A DNA stretch of 64,000 nucleotides from Clostridium acetobutylicum ATCC 824. GTDB lineage: Bacteria; Bacillota; Clostridia; Clostridiales; Clostridiaceae. This document shows positions 50,024 to 58,773 of this stretch, piece after piece (the first letter of the stretch is position 1; every line of letters begins with the position of its first letter). Under the pieces are notes generated by a model. The model ran no database searches and was not told the DNA's origin. It saw only the letters and a list, made by a program, of their open reading frames with translations. Both the position numbers and the translations under genes were made by a program. The DNA lies in contig NC_003030.1 of the NCBI RefSeq assembly GCF_000008765.1, positions 3,320,001-3,384,000 of the forward strand, read 5' to 3'.

Positions 50024-50286
50024 AATACTCCTCCTAAACATTCTTCGTATAGGAAACCAGCTGGTCTATTAACTTATAACTTCATAAGTTAAGAATCTTT
50101 TTGGTTACCATTCATAGATTTAAAATAATTACTTATCTTTTAATGTTACACATTTTCTGCTTCAATTATCTATTGAGCAGTATTTATTTATAGCACCCAT
50201 AATAATAATTTAACACATTTTTTCAACTTAATCACTATTGTTACAAAATGTTAACTAATAGAAACTTATTATATTGAGTATAAAAT
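50024..50286 (-). other. Upstream region of the two-component operon
   Basis: The 307-base gap to prs holds the prs terminator and two short palindromes just before the regulator: ACCAGCTGGT (50056-50065) and TTAACTTAT/ATAAGTTAA (50069-50077 with 50084-50092). They could be operators or leader structure. No clear promoter was found and there is no small gene. Confidence 0.4.
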
Positions 50287-50326
50287 AAGAGTGCTCAAAA
50301 TATTTTTAATACTCTTGAGCACTCTT
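50287..50326 (-). terminator. Terminator after prs
   Basis: A perfect 12-bp stem (50287-50298 with 50315-50326), with a T-rich tail on the minus strand (TATTTTAT). It lies directly after the prs stop. Confidence 0.85.
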
Positions 50327-50330
50327 AAAA

Positions 50331-51290
50331 CTATTCTTCTTGAAATATTTTACTTACAGGCATGTCTTCATAAATTCTTCTTATAGCTTCAGCAAATATC
50401 GGAGCAACTGATAAAACCTTTATCTTATCAATTCTCTTATCCCCCTCTATTGGAATAGTATTCAAAATAACTACTTCCTTTAATGGTGAATTTTCAAGTC
50501 TTTCTATTGCAGGACCTGATAAAACCCCATGTGTGCAGCAAGCTGAGACTTCTTTTGCTCCCATCTTAACTAATGCTTCAGCTGCATTTACAATTGAACC
50601 TGCCGTATCAATCATATCATCAACTAATATAGCTTTTTTACCTTTAACATCACCAATAATACTCATAACTTCTGAAACATTAGGTTTAGGTCTTCTTTTA
50701 TCAATTATGGCAATTGGTGCATGAAGTTTCTCTGCAAACTTTCTTGTCCTTTTAACTCCACCTATATCCGGTGAAACCACTATTAAATCATCTGTATTCG
50801 AATTTTGATTTATAAAGTACTTAGCTAAAATCGGTACTCCTTCTAAATGATCCACTGGTATATCAAAAAATCCTTGAATTTGTGGTGCATGAAGATCCAT
50901 AGTGAGTACCCTATCTGCACCTGCTGTATGTATTAAATCTGCCATTAACTTTGCTGTAATAGGTTGTCTTGCCTTTGCTTTTCTATCCTGCCTTGCATAA
51001 GCATAATTAGGAATTACAGCTGTTATTCTTCCTGCAGAAGCTCTTTTAAAAGCATCTAACATAATTAAAAGTTCCATTATACTATCATTAACAGGTTCAC
51101 ATAAAGTTTGAATTAAAAATAAATCTGTACCTCTAACTGTCTCATTGATATCAACCGCTGTCTCTCCATTGCTGAACTTTCCTACTCTTGAATCTCCAAC
51201 TTGAACGCCAATTATATCAGCTATTTCTTCTGCCAAACTTGGATAAGAGTTTCCTGTGAATATTTTTATATTTTTACCGTGGTTTATCAT
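50331..51290 (-). CDS. prs: Ribose-phosphate pyrophosphokinase
   Basis: A 319-residue enzyme that makes PRPP from ribose 5-phosphate and ATP for purines, pyrimidines, NAD, His and Trp. Motifs: NGETAVDINETVRGTD, YARQDRKAKARQPITAK, DLHAPQIQGFF and the PRPP loop ILVDDMIDTAGSIV. GGGGGA precedes ATG. It follows glmU by 20 bases; the glmU-prs pair is universal in Firmicutes. Confidence 0.97.
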   Translation of the reverse strand: MINHGKNIKIFTGNSYPSLAEEIADIIGVQVGDSRVGKFSNGETAVDINETVRGTDLFLIQTLCEPVNDSIMELLIMLDAFKRASAGRITAVIPNYAYARQDRKAKARQPITAKLMADLIHTAGADRVLTMDLHAPQIQGFFDIPVDHLEGVPILAKYFINQNSNTDDLIVVSPDIGGVKRTRKFAEKLHAPIAIIDKRRPKPNVSEVMSIIGDVKGKKAILVDDMIDTAGSIVNAAEALVKMGAKEVSACCTHGVLSGPAIERLENSPLKEVVILNTIPIEGDKRIDKIKVLSVAPIFAEAIRRIYEDMPVSKIFQEE

Positions 51291-51310
51291 TTAACCTTAG
51301 TCCCCCTAAT

Positions 51311-52681
51311 TTATTTTAGTAATCCTTTTTTATCAACCCATCCTTCTTTTACTACTTGTTTCGCCCTTGCAATAGCAAGTGATCCCTCTGGAACCTTATT
51401 TGTTATAGTTGAACCTGCTGCTATATAAGTATTATCTTCCACTGTTACTGGTGAAACTAAATTAGTGTTGCATCCTATAAAGGATTTATTTCCTATAACA
51501 GTTTTATGTTTATCCTTGCCATCGTAATTTACTACTACTGTACCACATCCAAAGTTACAGCCTTCACCAACTTCAGCATCTCCGATATATGTTAGATGAG
51601 AAACCTTTGTATTATTTCCAATAGTAGATTTCTTTATCTCAACAAAATCTCCGATCCTAACCTTATTTCCTATATTACTTTCTGGTCTTATATACGCAAA
51701 AGGACCAACTGTTGTATCCTCTCCAACCTTACTTTCAAGTATTACAGAACTTTGAACTGTAACGTTCTTTCCGATTACACTGTCCTCTATTCTTGAATTA
51801 GGATACAAAACGCAGCCTGTTTTTATAACTGTTTTTCCCTGAAGGACATTGCCTGGATATATTATTGTATCACTCTCTATCTCAACGTCAGCACCTATGT
51901 AAGTGTTATCAGGATCTATTAATGTACTTCCGTTTTCCATATGTTTTTCATTTATTCTTTTTTGCATAACCTTGCCAACCTGACAAAGCTGAAGTCTTGA
52001 ATTAACGCCTAAAATTTCTTCAAAAGGAACTGATATAGCACCTATTTTAGCGCCCTCTTCTTCAAGAATTCCAATAACATCAGTTAGGTAGTATTCGCCT
52101 TGAACATTGTTGTTATTTAATTTATCTAGGCTTTCAAGTAAGCTTTTTATATCAAAACAATACATTGCTGAATTTATCTCTTTAACCTTAAGCTCATCCT
52201 CTGTACAATCCTTATGCTCTACTATCTTTTTTACCGAACCGTCTACATTTCTTATTATCCTTCCATATCCTTCAGGATTATCTATAAGAGCTGTAATAAT
52301 AGTTGCCTTATATCCGCCTTTTTCATGAAAATCAATTAAATTCTTTACGGTATCCTCTGTTATAAGAGGCGCATCTCCAGTAAAAATAGCTACAACTCCA
52401 TCCTTGCCTCTAAGAAAATCCTCAGCACATTTAACTGCATGTCCTGTTCCCAATTGCTCACTCTGTAAAGAATAGCTTATATTTTTTTTAGATGTGGCCT
52501 CTCTTACTAATTCTGCTCCCTTACCTATAACCACATTCACATCTTGAAGTTCTGATTTTCTCATAGTATCTATTACATGGTTCACCATTTCCTTATCGCA
52601 TACCTTATGAAGTACCTTTGGCAAATCTGATTTCATCCTCTTGCCTTTACCTGCAGCTAATATCAAAGCACATTTATACAT
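51311..52681 (-). CDS. glmU: Bifunctional GlmU (GlcNAc-1-P uridyltransferase and acetyltransferase)
   Basis: A 456-residue enzyme for UDP-GlcNAc, the first wall and teichoic-acid building block. The N-terminal pyrophosphorylase has LAAGKGKRM and the C-terminal left-handed beta-helix has hexapeptide repeats ending in the acetyl-CoA region. No clear Shine-Dalgarno is visible before ATG, unlike its neighbours, so its translation may be weak or the leader structured. It lies between spoVG and prs. Confidence 0.96.
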   Translation of the reverse strand: MYKCALILAAGKGKRMKSDLPKVLHKVCDKEMVNHVIDTMRKSELQDVNVVIGKGAELVREATSKKNISYSLQSEQLGTGHAVKCAEDFLRGKDGVVAIFTGDAPLITEDTVKNLIDFHEKGGYKATIITALIDNPEGYGRIIRNVDGSVKKIVEHKDCTEDELKVKEINSAMYCFDIKSLLESLDKLNNNNVQGEYYLTDVIGILEEEGAKIGAISVPFEEILGVNSRLQLCQVGKVMQKRINEKHMENGSTLIDPDNTYIGADVEIESDTIIYPGNVLQGKTVIKTGCVLYPNSRIEDSVIGKNVTVQSSVILESKVGEDTTVGPFAYIRPESNIGNKVRIGDFVEIKKSTIGNNTKVSHLTYIGDAEVGEGCNFGCGTVVVNYDGKDKHKTVIGNKSFIGCNTNLVSPVTVEDNTYIAAGSTITNKVPEGSLAIARAKQVVKEGWVDKKGLLK

Positions 52682-52921
52682 AATTAAATACGTTATCTAA
52701 AATAAAACTTCTAGAATAACGCCTTTCAACTCCCTTCTGTTTGCATAACTAACTATCCTAAAAGATAACTACTTAGCTTTATTTTATTATATTTTATTAA
52801 AGATACAATTTCAATATTCTCACTATGTTTTAATTCATCCCTACTTAAAACAATGATTATTTAAATTTTATACTTAACTTGAAAAAAATCCATTAATAAA
52901 CAATATATGTTTACGCAAAAT

Positions 52922-52947
52922 AAAAAGGAGCTAATAAACTCCTTTTT
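52922..52947 (-). terminator. Terminator after spoVG
   Basis: A 9-bp stem (AAAAAGGAG / CTCCTTTTT, 52922-52930 with 52939-52947) with loop ctaataaa and a weak minus-strand tail (TTTTTATTTTG). It lies just past the spoVG stop, before the 270-base glmU upstream region, which otherwise looks empty. Confidence 0.7.
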
Positions 52948-52950
52948 ACT

Positions 52951-53238
52951 TTATTCCTCTGTCTCTGTTTTTGTTTCTTCTTCATTTTTAACTTTTTCAT
53001 ACTCTGCTAATATAGCACTTTGAATCTTTTCTCTTGTAGCTGTATTTATTGGATGAGCTATATCCTTAAACTCACCATCTGGTGTCTTTCTACTAGGCAT
53101 AGCAATAAATAAGCCGTTTTGTCCTTCAATAACTTTTATATCATGAACGACAAATTCATTATCAAAAGTTACTGATACTATAGCTTTCATTTTCCCTTCT
53201 GATGTTATTTTCCTTATCCTTACATCTGTAATTTGCAT
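52951..53238 (-). CDS. spoVG: Regulatory protein SpoVG
   Basis: A 95-residue nucleic-acid-binding regulator ([40 protein letters not shown] motif region; [23 protein letters not shown]). In Bacillus it affects septation during sporulation, and homologues bind RNA and DNA. The start is the ATG at 53238 after GGAGGTGTATTGT. A near-perfect sigma-H promoter lies at 53291-53319. Confidence 0.96.
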   Translation of the reverse strand: MQITDVRIRKITSEGKMKAIVSVTFDNEFVVHDIKVIEGQNGLFIAMPSRKTPDGEFKDIAHPINTATREKIQSAILAEYEKVKNEEETKTETEE

Positions 53239-53290
53239 ACAATACACCTCCAAGATGCTCACATTTTAGAATAAATTATATCTACTCTTT

Positions 53291-53319
53291 ATATTCTTTA
53301 TATTTTATAATAATCCTTC
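53291..53319 (-). promoter_or_regulatory. Sigma-H promoter of spoVG
   Basis: On the minus strand GAAGGATTA (53311-53319), an 11-base spacer and AAAGAATAT (53291-53299) match RnAGGAwWW, 11-12 bases, RnnGAATww at every defined position. spoVG is a classical sigma-H gene in Bacillus. Confidence 0.85.
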
Positions 53320-53320
53320 T

Positions 53321-53355
53321 GAAATTTAAAAAAATTATTAAACTTTTTAAATTTC
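53321..53355. repeat. AT-rich inverted repeat upstream of the spoVG promoter
   Basis: Arms GAAATTTAAAAA (53321-53332) and TTTTTAAATTTC (53344-53355) are perfectly complementary, between purR and the sigma-H -35 box. It may be the purR terminator or an upstream AT-rich control site like the AbrB target at Bacillus spoVG. Confidence 0.6.
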
Positions 53356-53365
53356 GTATTATTTT

Positions 53366-54175
53366 TTAACAGATTGAAGGAACGACGATAGCTGATCCAT
53401 CATCACCTATTCCATTAAAATCCAATATAGAGTAATAATCATGAACTAACTTTTCTGGATTTTCCTTATTATCTACAAGAACACCTATACCTAAAAGTTC
53501 ACTTTCAAATTCTTTTAAAAGATCAATTATTCCAAGCGCTGTTCCTCCAGCTTTCATAAAATCATCTATAAAAACGCACTTACTTCCCTTGTTCATACAT
53601 TTTCTAGATAAAGACATACTTTGAATTCTTTTAAGAGAACCTGTAACATAATTTATAGTAACAGTAGCTCCTTCAGTAACCTTAGCATCTCTTCTTACAA
53701 TAACAAGCTGCACTCCAAGAAGTCTTGCAACCTCATACGCAAGAGGAATTCCCTTGGTTTCAACCGTCACCACATAATCTATATCCAACGTCATAAACTT
53801 AGAGGCTAATGTTAACCCTGCCATATGTACTATTTGGGGATTACACATTATATCTGTCATATAAATAAAATTCCCTGGTATTATTCTATCCTTTTCTTGT
53901 AAAATCAAACATAATTTTTTTACAAATATATTAATTTTTTCTTCAGATATTGAAACACTGTATTTTACGCCACCTGAAGCACCCGCTATAGTCTCAACTT
54001 TTCCATATCCTAATTTATCCATAATATCTCTTACTATTACCAGATCTTCGCTTATTGTTGATTTCGCTGCATTAAATAAATCTGTAAAGTAATTTAAATT
54101 TATCACTTTGTTTGGACATTCAATCAAAGTTTTAGTTATAGCCGAAACCCTTTGATTTCTGCTGAACTTTTCCAT
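53366..54175 (-). CDS. purR: Purine operon repressor PurR
   Basis: A 269-residue repressor of purine genes, relieved by PRPP. An N-terminal winged helix (MEKFSRNQRVSAITKTLIE) precedes a phosphoribosyltransferase-like domain with the PRPP motif VFIDDFMKAGGTA. The start is the ATG at 54175, 5 bases after AGGTG; a GTG at 54178 is possible. It leads the purR-spoVG-glmU-prs cluster, whose last product is PRPP. Confidence 0.95.
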   Translation of the reverse strand: MEKFSRNQRVSAITKTLIECPNKVINLNYFTDLFNAAKSTISEDLVIVRDIMDKLGYGKVETIAGASGGVKYSVSISEEKINIFVKKLCLILQEKDRIIPGNFIYMTDIMCNPQIVHMAGLTLASKFMTLDIDYVVTVETKGIPLAYEVARLLGVQLVIVRRDAKVTEGATVTINYVTGSLKRIQSMSLSRKCMNKGSKCVFIDDFMKAGGTALGIIDLLKEFESELLGIGVLVDNKENPEKLVHDYYSILDFNGIGDDGSAIVVPSIC

Positions 54176-54441
54176 CACATCACCTATTCTATTATTTTAA
54201 AACTGATTTTTTAATTTACTAATAATTATATTAAAAAATCCTATTATTTTTATTTTATTCTTATTTATATCCTTAAGCAATAGTTTTTAACACTTTAGTT
54301 CTAACTTTTCAATATGAATCCTTTATAAAATCATAATATATAGTATAATGAAGAATGAAAGAGCGAGTATTTAGTTTTAATTTACCAGTGTTTAATTAAG
54401 TACTGTGCATAGAACTTATTTTTGTTAGGAGTTGAATTTTT

Positions 54442-55818
54442 ATGTCTTTTGATCTAAAAAACGATATAAGTAAAAAAATACACTTTATTGGTATTGGTGG
54501 AGTTAGTATGAGCGGTCTTGCAGAAATACTGCTTGAAAGAGGCTTTAAGGTTTCAGGTTCAGATATGAACGGCTCTCCAATGATAGATAAATTAAAAGAG
54601 CATGGCGCTGAAATATATTTAGGTCATAATGAAAAAAATATTAATAATGTAGATATAGTAGTTTACACAGCTGCTATTCCAGAAGATAATCCAGAATTAA
54701 TTTATGCAAGAAAAAATAATATATCCTTAATGACAAGAGCTGAATTTCTAGGTTCATTGATGAAAGGACATAAATATAATATTGCAATCTCCGGAACTCA
54801 TGGTAAGACCACTACTACCTCTATGGTTTCACATATAGCTTTGACAGAGGATGTTGATCCAACAATATTAGTTGGTGGAAATTTAGATATCATAAACGGA
54901 AATGTACTTGCTGGAAAAAGTGATTATTTTATAACTGAGGCTTGTGAATATAAAGCTTCATTTTTAGAATTTTATCCTTATATAGGTGTTATATTAAATA
55001 TAGATGCTGATCATCTTGATTATTATAAAAATATAGATGATATAGAAAACACTTTCGCTAAATTTGTAAACTTAATCCCAAAAGAAGGCTACTTAATAGC
55101 AAATGCAGACGATAAAAGAGTTGCTAGAGTTGCTTCAAATGCAACATGCAATGTAGTATCCTTTGGAATTGATAACGGAGATATAAGAGCGAAAAATATA
55201 TCTTTTAATGAAAGTGGTTTTAGTTCTTTCGATGTATATAAATCAAGTGAACTTTTATTCAACATTGAGCTTAATGTTCCTGGAAAGCACAATATTTTAA
55301 ATGCACTTTCTGCTATAGCATCAGCTTTAACTCTTAAAATCAGTCATAAATCTATAATCGATGGACTTAAAAGCTTTAAAGGAACTCATAGAAGATTTGA
55401 AATTAAAGGAGTTAAGAATGGTATTACAGTGATTGATGACTATGCTCATCATCCAACTGAAATAAAAGCAACACTAGATGCCGCAAAAAACTATCCTCAC
55501 AATAAAATTTACTGCGTATTTCAACCTCATACTTATTCAAGAACTTTAAGTCTGTTTGATGATTTTTCAAATTCTTTTTCAGGTGTAGATGAATTAGTTC
55601 TAGCTGACATATATGCTGCAAGAGAGAAGGATACTGGAGTTGTAAGCTCTCTAAAGCTTTCTGAGGCTATAAATAAAAATGGTGTAAAATCTTCAAACCT
55701 ACACAGCTTTGAAGATATAGTAAATTACTTTAAAAGCAAATTAAATGACGGCGATATTCTTTTAACTGTTGGTGCAGGTGATGTCTTTAAAATTGGAGAA
55801 ATGTTTTTAAGTAAATAA
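54442..55818 (+). CDS. murC: UDP-N-acetylmuramate--L-alanine ligase
   Basis: A 458-residue enzyme adding L-Ala to UDP-MurNAc. The N-terminal [12 protein letters not shown] loop, the ATP loop [13 protein letters not shown], the central DHLDYY and the C-terminal [10 protein letters not shown] and QPHTYSRT are typical. GGAG precedes ATG. It is divergent from purR across 266 bases; a TATAAT at 54344-54349 has no good -35. It is followed by a strong terminator, so it is a single-gene unit. Confidence 0.96.
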   Translation: MSFDLKNDISKKIHFIGIGGVSMSGLAEILLERGFKVSGSDMNGSPMIDKLKEHGAEIYLGHNEKNINNVDIVVYTAAIPEDNPELIYARKNNISLMTRAEFLGSLMKGHKYNIAISGTHGKTTTTSMVSHIALTEDVDPTILVGGNLDIINGNVLAGKSDYFITEACEYKASFLEFYPYIGVILNIDADHLDYYKNIDDIENTFAKFVNLIPKEGYLIANADDKRVARVASNATCNVVSFGIDNGDIRAKNISFNESGFSSFDVYKSSELLFNIELNVPGKHNILNALSAIASALTLKISHKSIIDGLKSFKGTHRRFEIKGVKNGITVIDDYAHHPTEIKATLDAAKNYPHNKIYCVFQPHTYSRTLSLFDDFSNSFSGVDELVLADIYAAREKDTGVVSSLKLSEAINKNGVKSSNLHSFEDIVNYFKSKLNDGDILLTVGAGDVFKIGEMFLSK

Positions 55819-55831
55819 TCCTCATATAAAT

Positions 55832-55872
55832 AAAAAATTACATGCTTGCAATAAGTAAGCATGTAATTTTTT
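55832..55872 (+). terminator. Terminator after murC
   Basis: A perfect 16-bp stem (55832-55847 with 55857-55872) with a 9-base loop; the right arm ends in TTTTTT. Confidence 0.9.
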
Positions 55873-55895
55873 ATACTTCTCAATATAATTAGGCA

Positions 55896-55932
55896 AATAT
55901 TAATTTTTTCTTTTCCGTTTAAAATTAATATT
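55896..55932. repeat. Inverted repeat upstream of the small membrane protein gene
   Basis: Arms AATATTAATTTT (55896-55907) and AAAATTAATATT (55921-55932), perfectly complementary with a 13-base loop. It lies 46 bases before the gene at 55978 and may be an operator. Confidence 0.5.
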
Positions 55933-55977
55933 ATAGGGAAAAATACCTGTAAAACAATTTAATAGGAGGAAGCTATC

Positions 55978-56301
55978 ATGTCCAATTTTTTGATTTCATC
56001 AGCACTTGATATAGTATTAATCTTTGCTGCTTATTTTATATTCAGAAGTATTATAAGCGGTCCTACAAGGCATAAAATATACGAGAAGTTTATAAGTTCT
56101 TTTGGTAAGTTTGTCATATATATATTTATAGTTTCCGCAGCTATAACTGGTATTGCAGCATATATTATGTACAGAACAAGATTTGTATCTTATTTAAATA
56201 TAGTAGCTCCTGCTCTAGTATCTGTTTTTGTTGGATTTGTAATATCGACAGTTCCTACACGAGGAGTTGAGGATGAGAATAATCAAATGAATAAAATCTA
56301 A
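55978..56301 (+). CDS. Small integral membrane protein, unknown function
   Basis: A 107-residue protein with three predicted membrane helices (about 5-25, 43-63, 72-93) and a basic loop (SGPTRHKIYEKF); the C-terminus is charged and cytoplasmic by the positive-inside rule. AGGAGGAAGCTATC precedes ATG, so the gene is real. I do not recognise the family. A hairpin at 56331-56360 follows and probably ends the transcript. Confidence 0.8.
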   Translation: MSNFLISSALDIVLIFAAYFIFRSIISGPTRHKIYEKFISSFGKFVIYIFIVSAAITGIAAYIMYRTRFVSYLNIVAPALVSVFVGFVISTVPTRGVEDENNQMNKI

Positions 56302-56330
56302 GATTAAGAACTTATATATTTAATTTTATC

Positions 56331-56360
56331 AATAGTAAAATAGTTTTTTATTTTGCTATT
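56331..56360 (+). terminator. Terminator after the membrane protein gene
   Basis: An 11-bp stem with one wobble (56331-56341 with 56350-56360) followed by GATTTTTTA. Its end overlaps the -35 box of the tRNA-Pro promoter. Confidence 0.65.
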
Positions 56361-56387
56361 GATTTTTTATATATTATGGTATATAAT
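56359..56387 (+). promoter_or_regulatory. Promoter of the tRNA-Pro pair
   Basis: TTGATT (56359-56364), a 17-base spacer and TATAAT (56382-56387), 12 bases before the first tRNA-Pro. Confidence 0.65.
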
Positions 56388-56399
56388 AATATATGCCTA

Positions 56400-56475
56400 C
56401 GGGGTGTGGCGCAGATGGGAGCGCGCGTGGTTTGGGACCATGAGGTCGCAGGTTCAATCCCTGTCACCCCGACCA
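56400..56475 (+). tRNA. tRNA-Pro (TGG)
   Basis: A 76-base cloverleaf with CCA encoded; acceptor CGGGGTG/CACCCCG, anticodon TGG in loop TTTGGGA, T-loop GTTCAATCC. A short stem with a T-run (about 56478-56500) follows. Confidence 0.96.
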
Positions 56476-56477
56476 TT

Positions 56478-56500
56478 AAAACCTGGAAGGGTTTTTTTTT
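56478..56500 (+). terminator. Short hairpin between the two tRNA-Pro genes
   Basis: AAAACC pairs with GGGTTTT around a TGGA loop, followed by eight T. It could terminate part of the transcripts; the second tRNA has no visible promoter of its own, so readthrough is likely. Confidence 0.5.
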
Positions 56501-56517
56501 ATTTAAATTTATATTTG

Positions 56518-56589
56518 CGGGGTGTAGCGCAGTGGTAGCGCGCATGCTTCGGGAGCATGATGTCGCAAGTTCAACTCTTGTCACCCCGA
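56518..56589 (+). tRNA. tRNA-Pro (CGG), CCA not encoded
   Basis: A 72-base cloverleaf: acceptor CGGGGTG/CACCCCG with discriminator A, anticodon stem CATGC/GCATG and loop TTCGGGA giving anticodon CGG, T-stem GCAAG/CTTGT. The DNA after the discriminator is TTA, so CCA must be added by nucleotidyltransferase, unlike the other tRNAs here. Confidence 0.92.
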
Positions 56590-56718
56590 TTATTTCAATA
56601 TTTTAACTTATATTCAATTTAATACATTCAGCTTGTACATATTAACTCATCAACTCATATAATATATTGACTAAAAAACCATAAGCTTAAATATATTAGA
56701 TTAGGAGTTGATTAACAA

Positions 56719-57411
56719 ATGGCATTAGCTCGTATAGCAAGTCTTCCAAATACAACTTTATTCAAAAATTCTGGAGGTACAGGTAATCCATATCTCCCAA
56801 ACAATGTAGCTGTACCTGTAGCCGAACCATATAGTGGTTGGCCTAATATAACCACCAATACTTCTCCTACAACAGGAGATACTGAACAACCTATATATTT
56901 ATGGTATCTGCCCAGTACAAACCCTTTTCTTATTGCCTCAGGAGAAACGGCTTACTTTTATAGACGCTGCATAATAACCTTCCCTGCATTAACAACAGAA
57001 ACCTTAATAAATATTTCTATGAAAATGGTTGCAGATAATGCGTTTATATCAAACGTTTATATCATGCCTTATATAGGAACTGCACCTGAGTATGATTACT
57101 CTTACAATCAGCAGTTTTACTGCGGAAAATTTTCTCCCGCGCAATCATTATTTGAAACTTCACCATATAATTGGCAAACAATTAAATCTCAATCCGTATC
57201 TATTTCAAACATTTCCCCTACACCAATTGTTCGAAATTGGGATTCAATTATTATTGAACTAGAGACTGAGATAATGAATTATATTGCCTCACCAATTGGA
57301 AATACACTAAACCCTGCTGGTTTTCAATATAATATAGAATTTGATAATTTACCAACAAATTCAGTTCTAACTAATGCAACAAACAAAAACCCTATTAACC
57401 CACTTGAATAA
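56719..57411 (+). CDS. Unrecognised 230-residue protein, beta-rich composition
   Basis: I cannot assign a family. The protein is rich in Asn, Thr, Ser, Pro, Ile and Tyr and very poor in Lys and Arg, unlike its neighbours; the sequence suggests beta strands with no signal peptide or membrane helix. Two cysteines are present (RRCIITF, FYCGKF). AGGAG lies 11 bases before ATG. It is a monocistronic gene with a strong terminator, directly after tRNA-Pro(CGG). Composition would fit a spore surface or phage-like structural protein, which is speculation. Confidence 0.75.
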   Translation: MALARIASLPNTTLFKNSGGTGNPYLPNNVAVPVAEPYSGWPNITTNTSPTTGDTEQPIYLWYLPSTNPFLIASGETAYFYRRCIITFPALTTETLINISMKMVADNAFISNVYIMPYIGTAPEYDYSYNQQFYCGKFSPAQSLFETSPYNWQTIKSQSVSISNISPTPIVRNWDSIIIELETEIMNYIASPIGNTLNPAGFQYNIEFDNLPTNSVLTNATNKNPINPLE

Positions 57412-57416
57412 ATCCA

Positions 57417-57457
57417 AAGGGGATGTAAAACTATTTTTGATAGTTTTACATCCCCTT
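57417..57457 (+). terminator. Terminator after the unrecognised protein
   Basis: A perfect 17-bp stem (57417-57433 with 57441-57457) with a 7-base loop, followed by ATTCATTATTT. Confidence 0.85.
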
Positions 57458-57509
57458 ATTCATTATTTATGTATATAAAACAATAATTTGTATAGTTTAT
57501 AAAAGGAGT

Positions 57510-57568
57510 GCTTTATTAAAGAAACGGATTTAAATTTAATCTTCATTAGATTTTAATAAAGCTCTAAT
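57510..57568 (+). promoter_or_regulatory. Alternative hairpins in the leader of the flavin oxidoreductase gene
   Basis: GCTTTATTAAA (57510-57520) pairs with TTTAATAAAGC (57552-57562); ATTAGA (57545-57550) pairs with TCTAAT (57563-57568) and its loop contains the second arm of the first pair. The two stems cannot form together in a simple fold. They lie just before the AAGGAGG of the next gene. Confidence 0.45.
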
Positions 57569-57588
57569 AGGGTAAGGAGGTTCTTATT

Positions 57589-58608
57589 GTGAAGATATTT
57601 GAAGCATATACTATAAAGAACATGTGTTTAAAAAATAGAATTGTAATGCCACCTATGTGCATGTATTCTTCTGATAATACAGGTAATATAAATGATTTTC
57701 ATTTAGTACATTATACTACACGATCTATAGGCGGTGTAGGTTTTATAATAGTAGAAGCCACTGGCATTACACCCAACGGTAGAATAAGCGATAAAGATTT
57801 AGGAATATGGAGTGAAAAACATGCAGAGGGGTTAAGCTTTTTAGTAAAGGAAGTTAAAAAGTATGGTTCGAAAATAGCCATACAATTAAATCACAGTGGA
57901 AGAAAATATGAAGGCACTTCTGGTGAACCTGTTGCTCCAAGCGCATTAGCCTTTGATGAAAACAGCAAAACGCCAAAAGAGCTCACTAAAAATGAGATTA
58001 AAGAAATAATTTTGGCATTTAAAGCTGCCGCTAAAAGAGCTGAAAAAGCCGGTTTTGATGCTATAGAAATACATGGAGCTCATGGCTACCTCATAAACCA
58101 ATTTCTTTCTCCTCTATCAAACTTTAGGGACGATGAATACGGCGGAAGCACCGAAAATAGAACCAGATTTCTAAAAGAAGTATTGGAAGCTGTAAGAGAA
58201 GTATGGCCTAAAGAAAAACCTATACTTTTGAGAGTTTCTGCTGAAGACTATAGAGGCGGCTCTGGAATAACTCCAAATGAGATGGTTAACATTATAAATA
58301 TAGTAAAAGATCTAATAGATGTTGTTGATGTAAGCTCTGGTGGAGTTGCTCCTGCACACATAAACTTATATCCAGGTTATCAAGTAAAATTGTCTGAAGT
58401 TATAAAGAATGAGTGCAACGTACCAACTATAGCTGTAGGACTTATATGTGATATAAATATGGTAGAGGAAATTCTTTCAAATAACCGTGCTGATCTTGTA
58501 GCTCTTGGAAGAGAACTTTTAAGAAATCCTTACTTCGTATTAAGTTCAGCAAGACTTAAGAATATAAATATAGATTTTCCAAAGCCTTATGAAAGAGCTT
58601 TCAATTAG
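57589..58608 (+). CDS. namA: NADH:flavin oxidoreductase, Old Yellow Enzyme family (YqjM/NamA-like)
   Basis: A 339-residue FMN TIM-barrel enzyme that reduces activated C=C bonds. It follows the YqjM branch: C24 and Y26 in PPMCMYSS near the flavin, Q99 in QLNHSGR, H162 and H165 in HGAHGYL as the substrate anchors, and LGRELLRNPYF near the C-terminus. No iron-sulfur extension is present, so it is not a 2,4-dienoyl-CoA reductase. GTG start 8 bases after AAGGAGG. It is followed by a terminator at 58627-58669 and then the hydrogenase. Physiological substrate unknown. Confidence 0.9.
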   Translation: MKIFEAYTIKNMCLKNRIVMPPMCMYSSDNTGNINDFHLVHYTTRSIGGVGFIIVEATGITPNGRISDKDLGIWSEKHAEGLSFLVKEVKKYGSKIAIQLNHSGRKYEGTSGEPVAPSALAFDENSKTPKELTKNEIKEIILAFKAAAKRAEKAGFDAIEIHGAHGYLINQFLSPLSNFRDDEYGGSTENRTRFLKEVLEAVREVWPKEKPILLRVSAEDYRGGSGITPNEMVNIINIVKDLIDVVDVSSGGVAPAHINLYPGYQVKLSEVIKNECNVPTIAVGLICDINMVEEILSNNRADLVALGRELLRNPYFVLSSARLKNINIDFPKPYERAFN

Positions 58609-58626
58609 ACATTTATATAATAAGTC

Positions 58627-58675
58627 AAAGCTAGGGTTATGTTTATTATTTTTATACAATCCTGGCTTTTTGTTT
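58627..58675 (+). terminator. Terminator after the flavin oxidoreductase
   Basis: AAAGCTAGG (58627-58635) pairs with CCTGGCTTT (58661-58669), one wobble, followed by TTTGTTTTTTC. Confidence 0.65.
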
Positions 58676-58773
58676 TTTCATGCTTTTCTTAAATGTACAA
58701 CTTTTCTTCTGTATAAATCCTGTAAAATTTGGTTAGCATATATTGTATATCATGATTTTAAGGGGGTTTTTAT

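Noticed and set aside
56348..56606. Frames of 60-78 codons over the two tRNA-Pro genes
   Set aside because: They exist only because of the tRNA sequences and lack ribosome binding sites.
56518..57588. Integrated element at tRNA-Pro(CGG)
   Set aside because: No integrase gene and no repeat of the tRNA 3' end was seen downstream, so there is no direct sign of site-specific integration.
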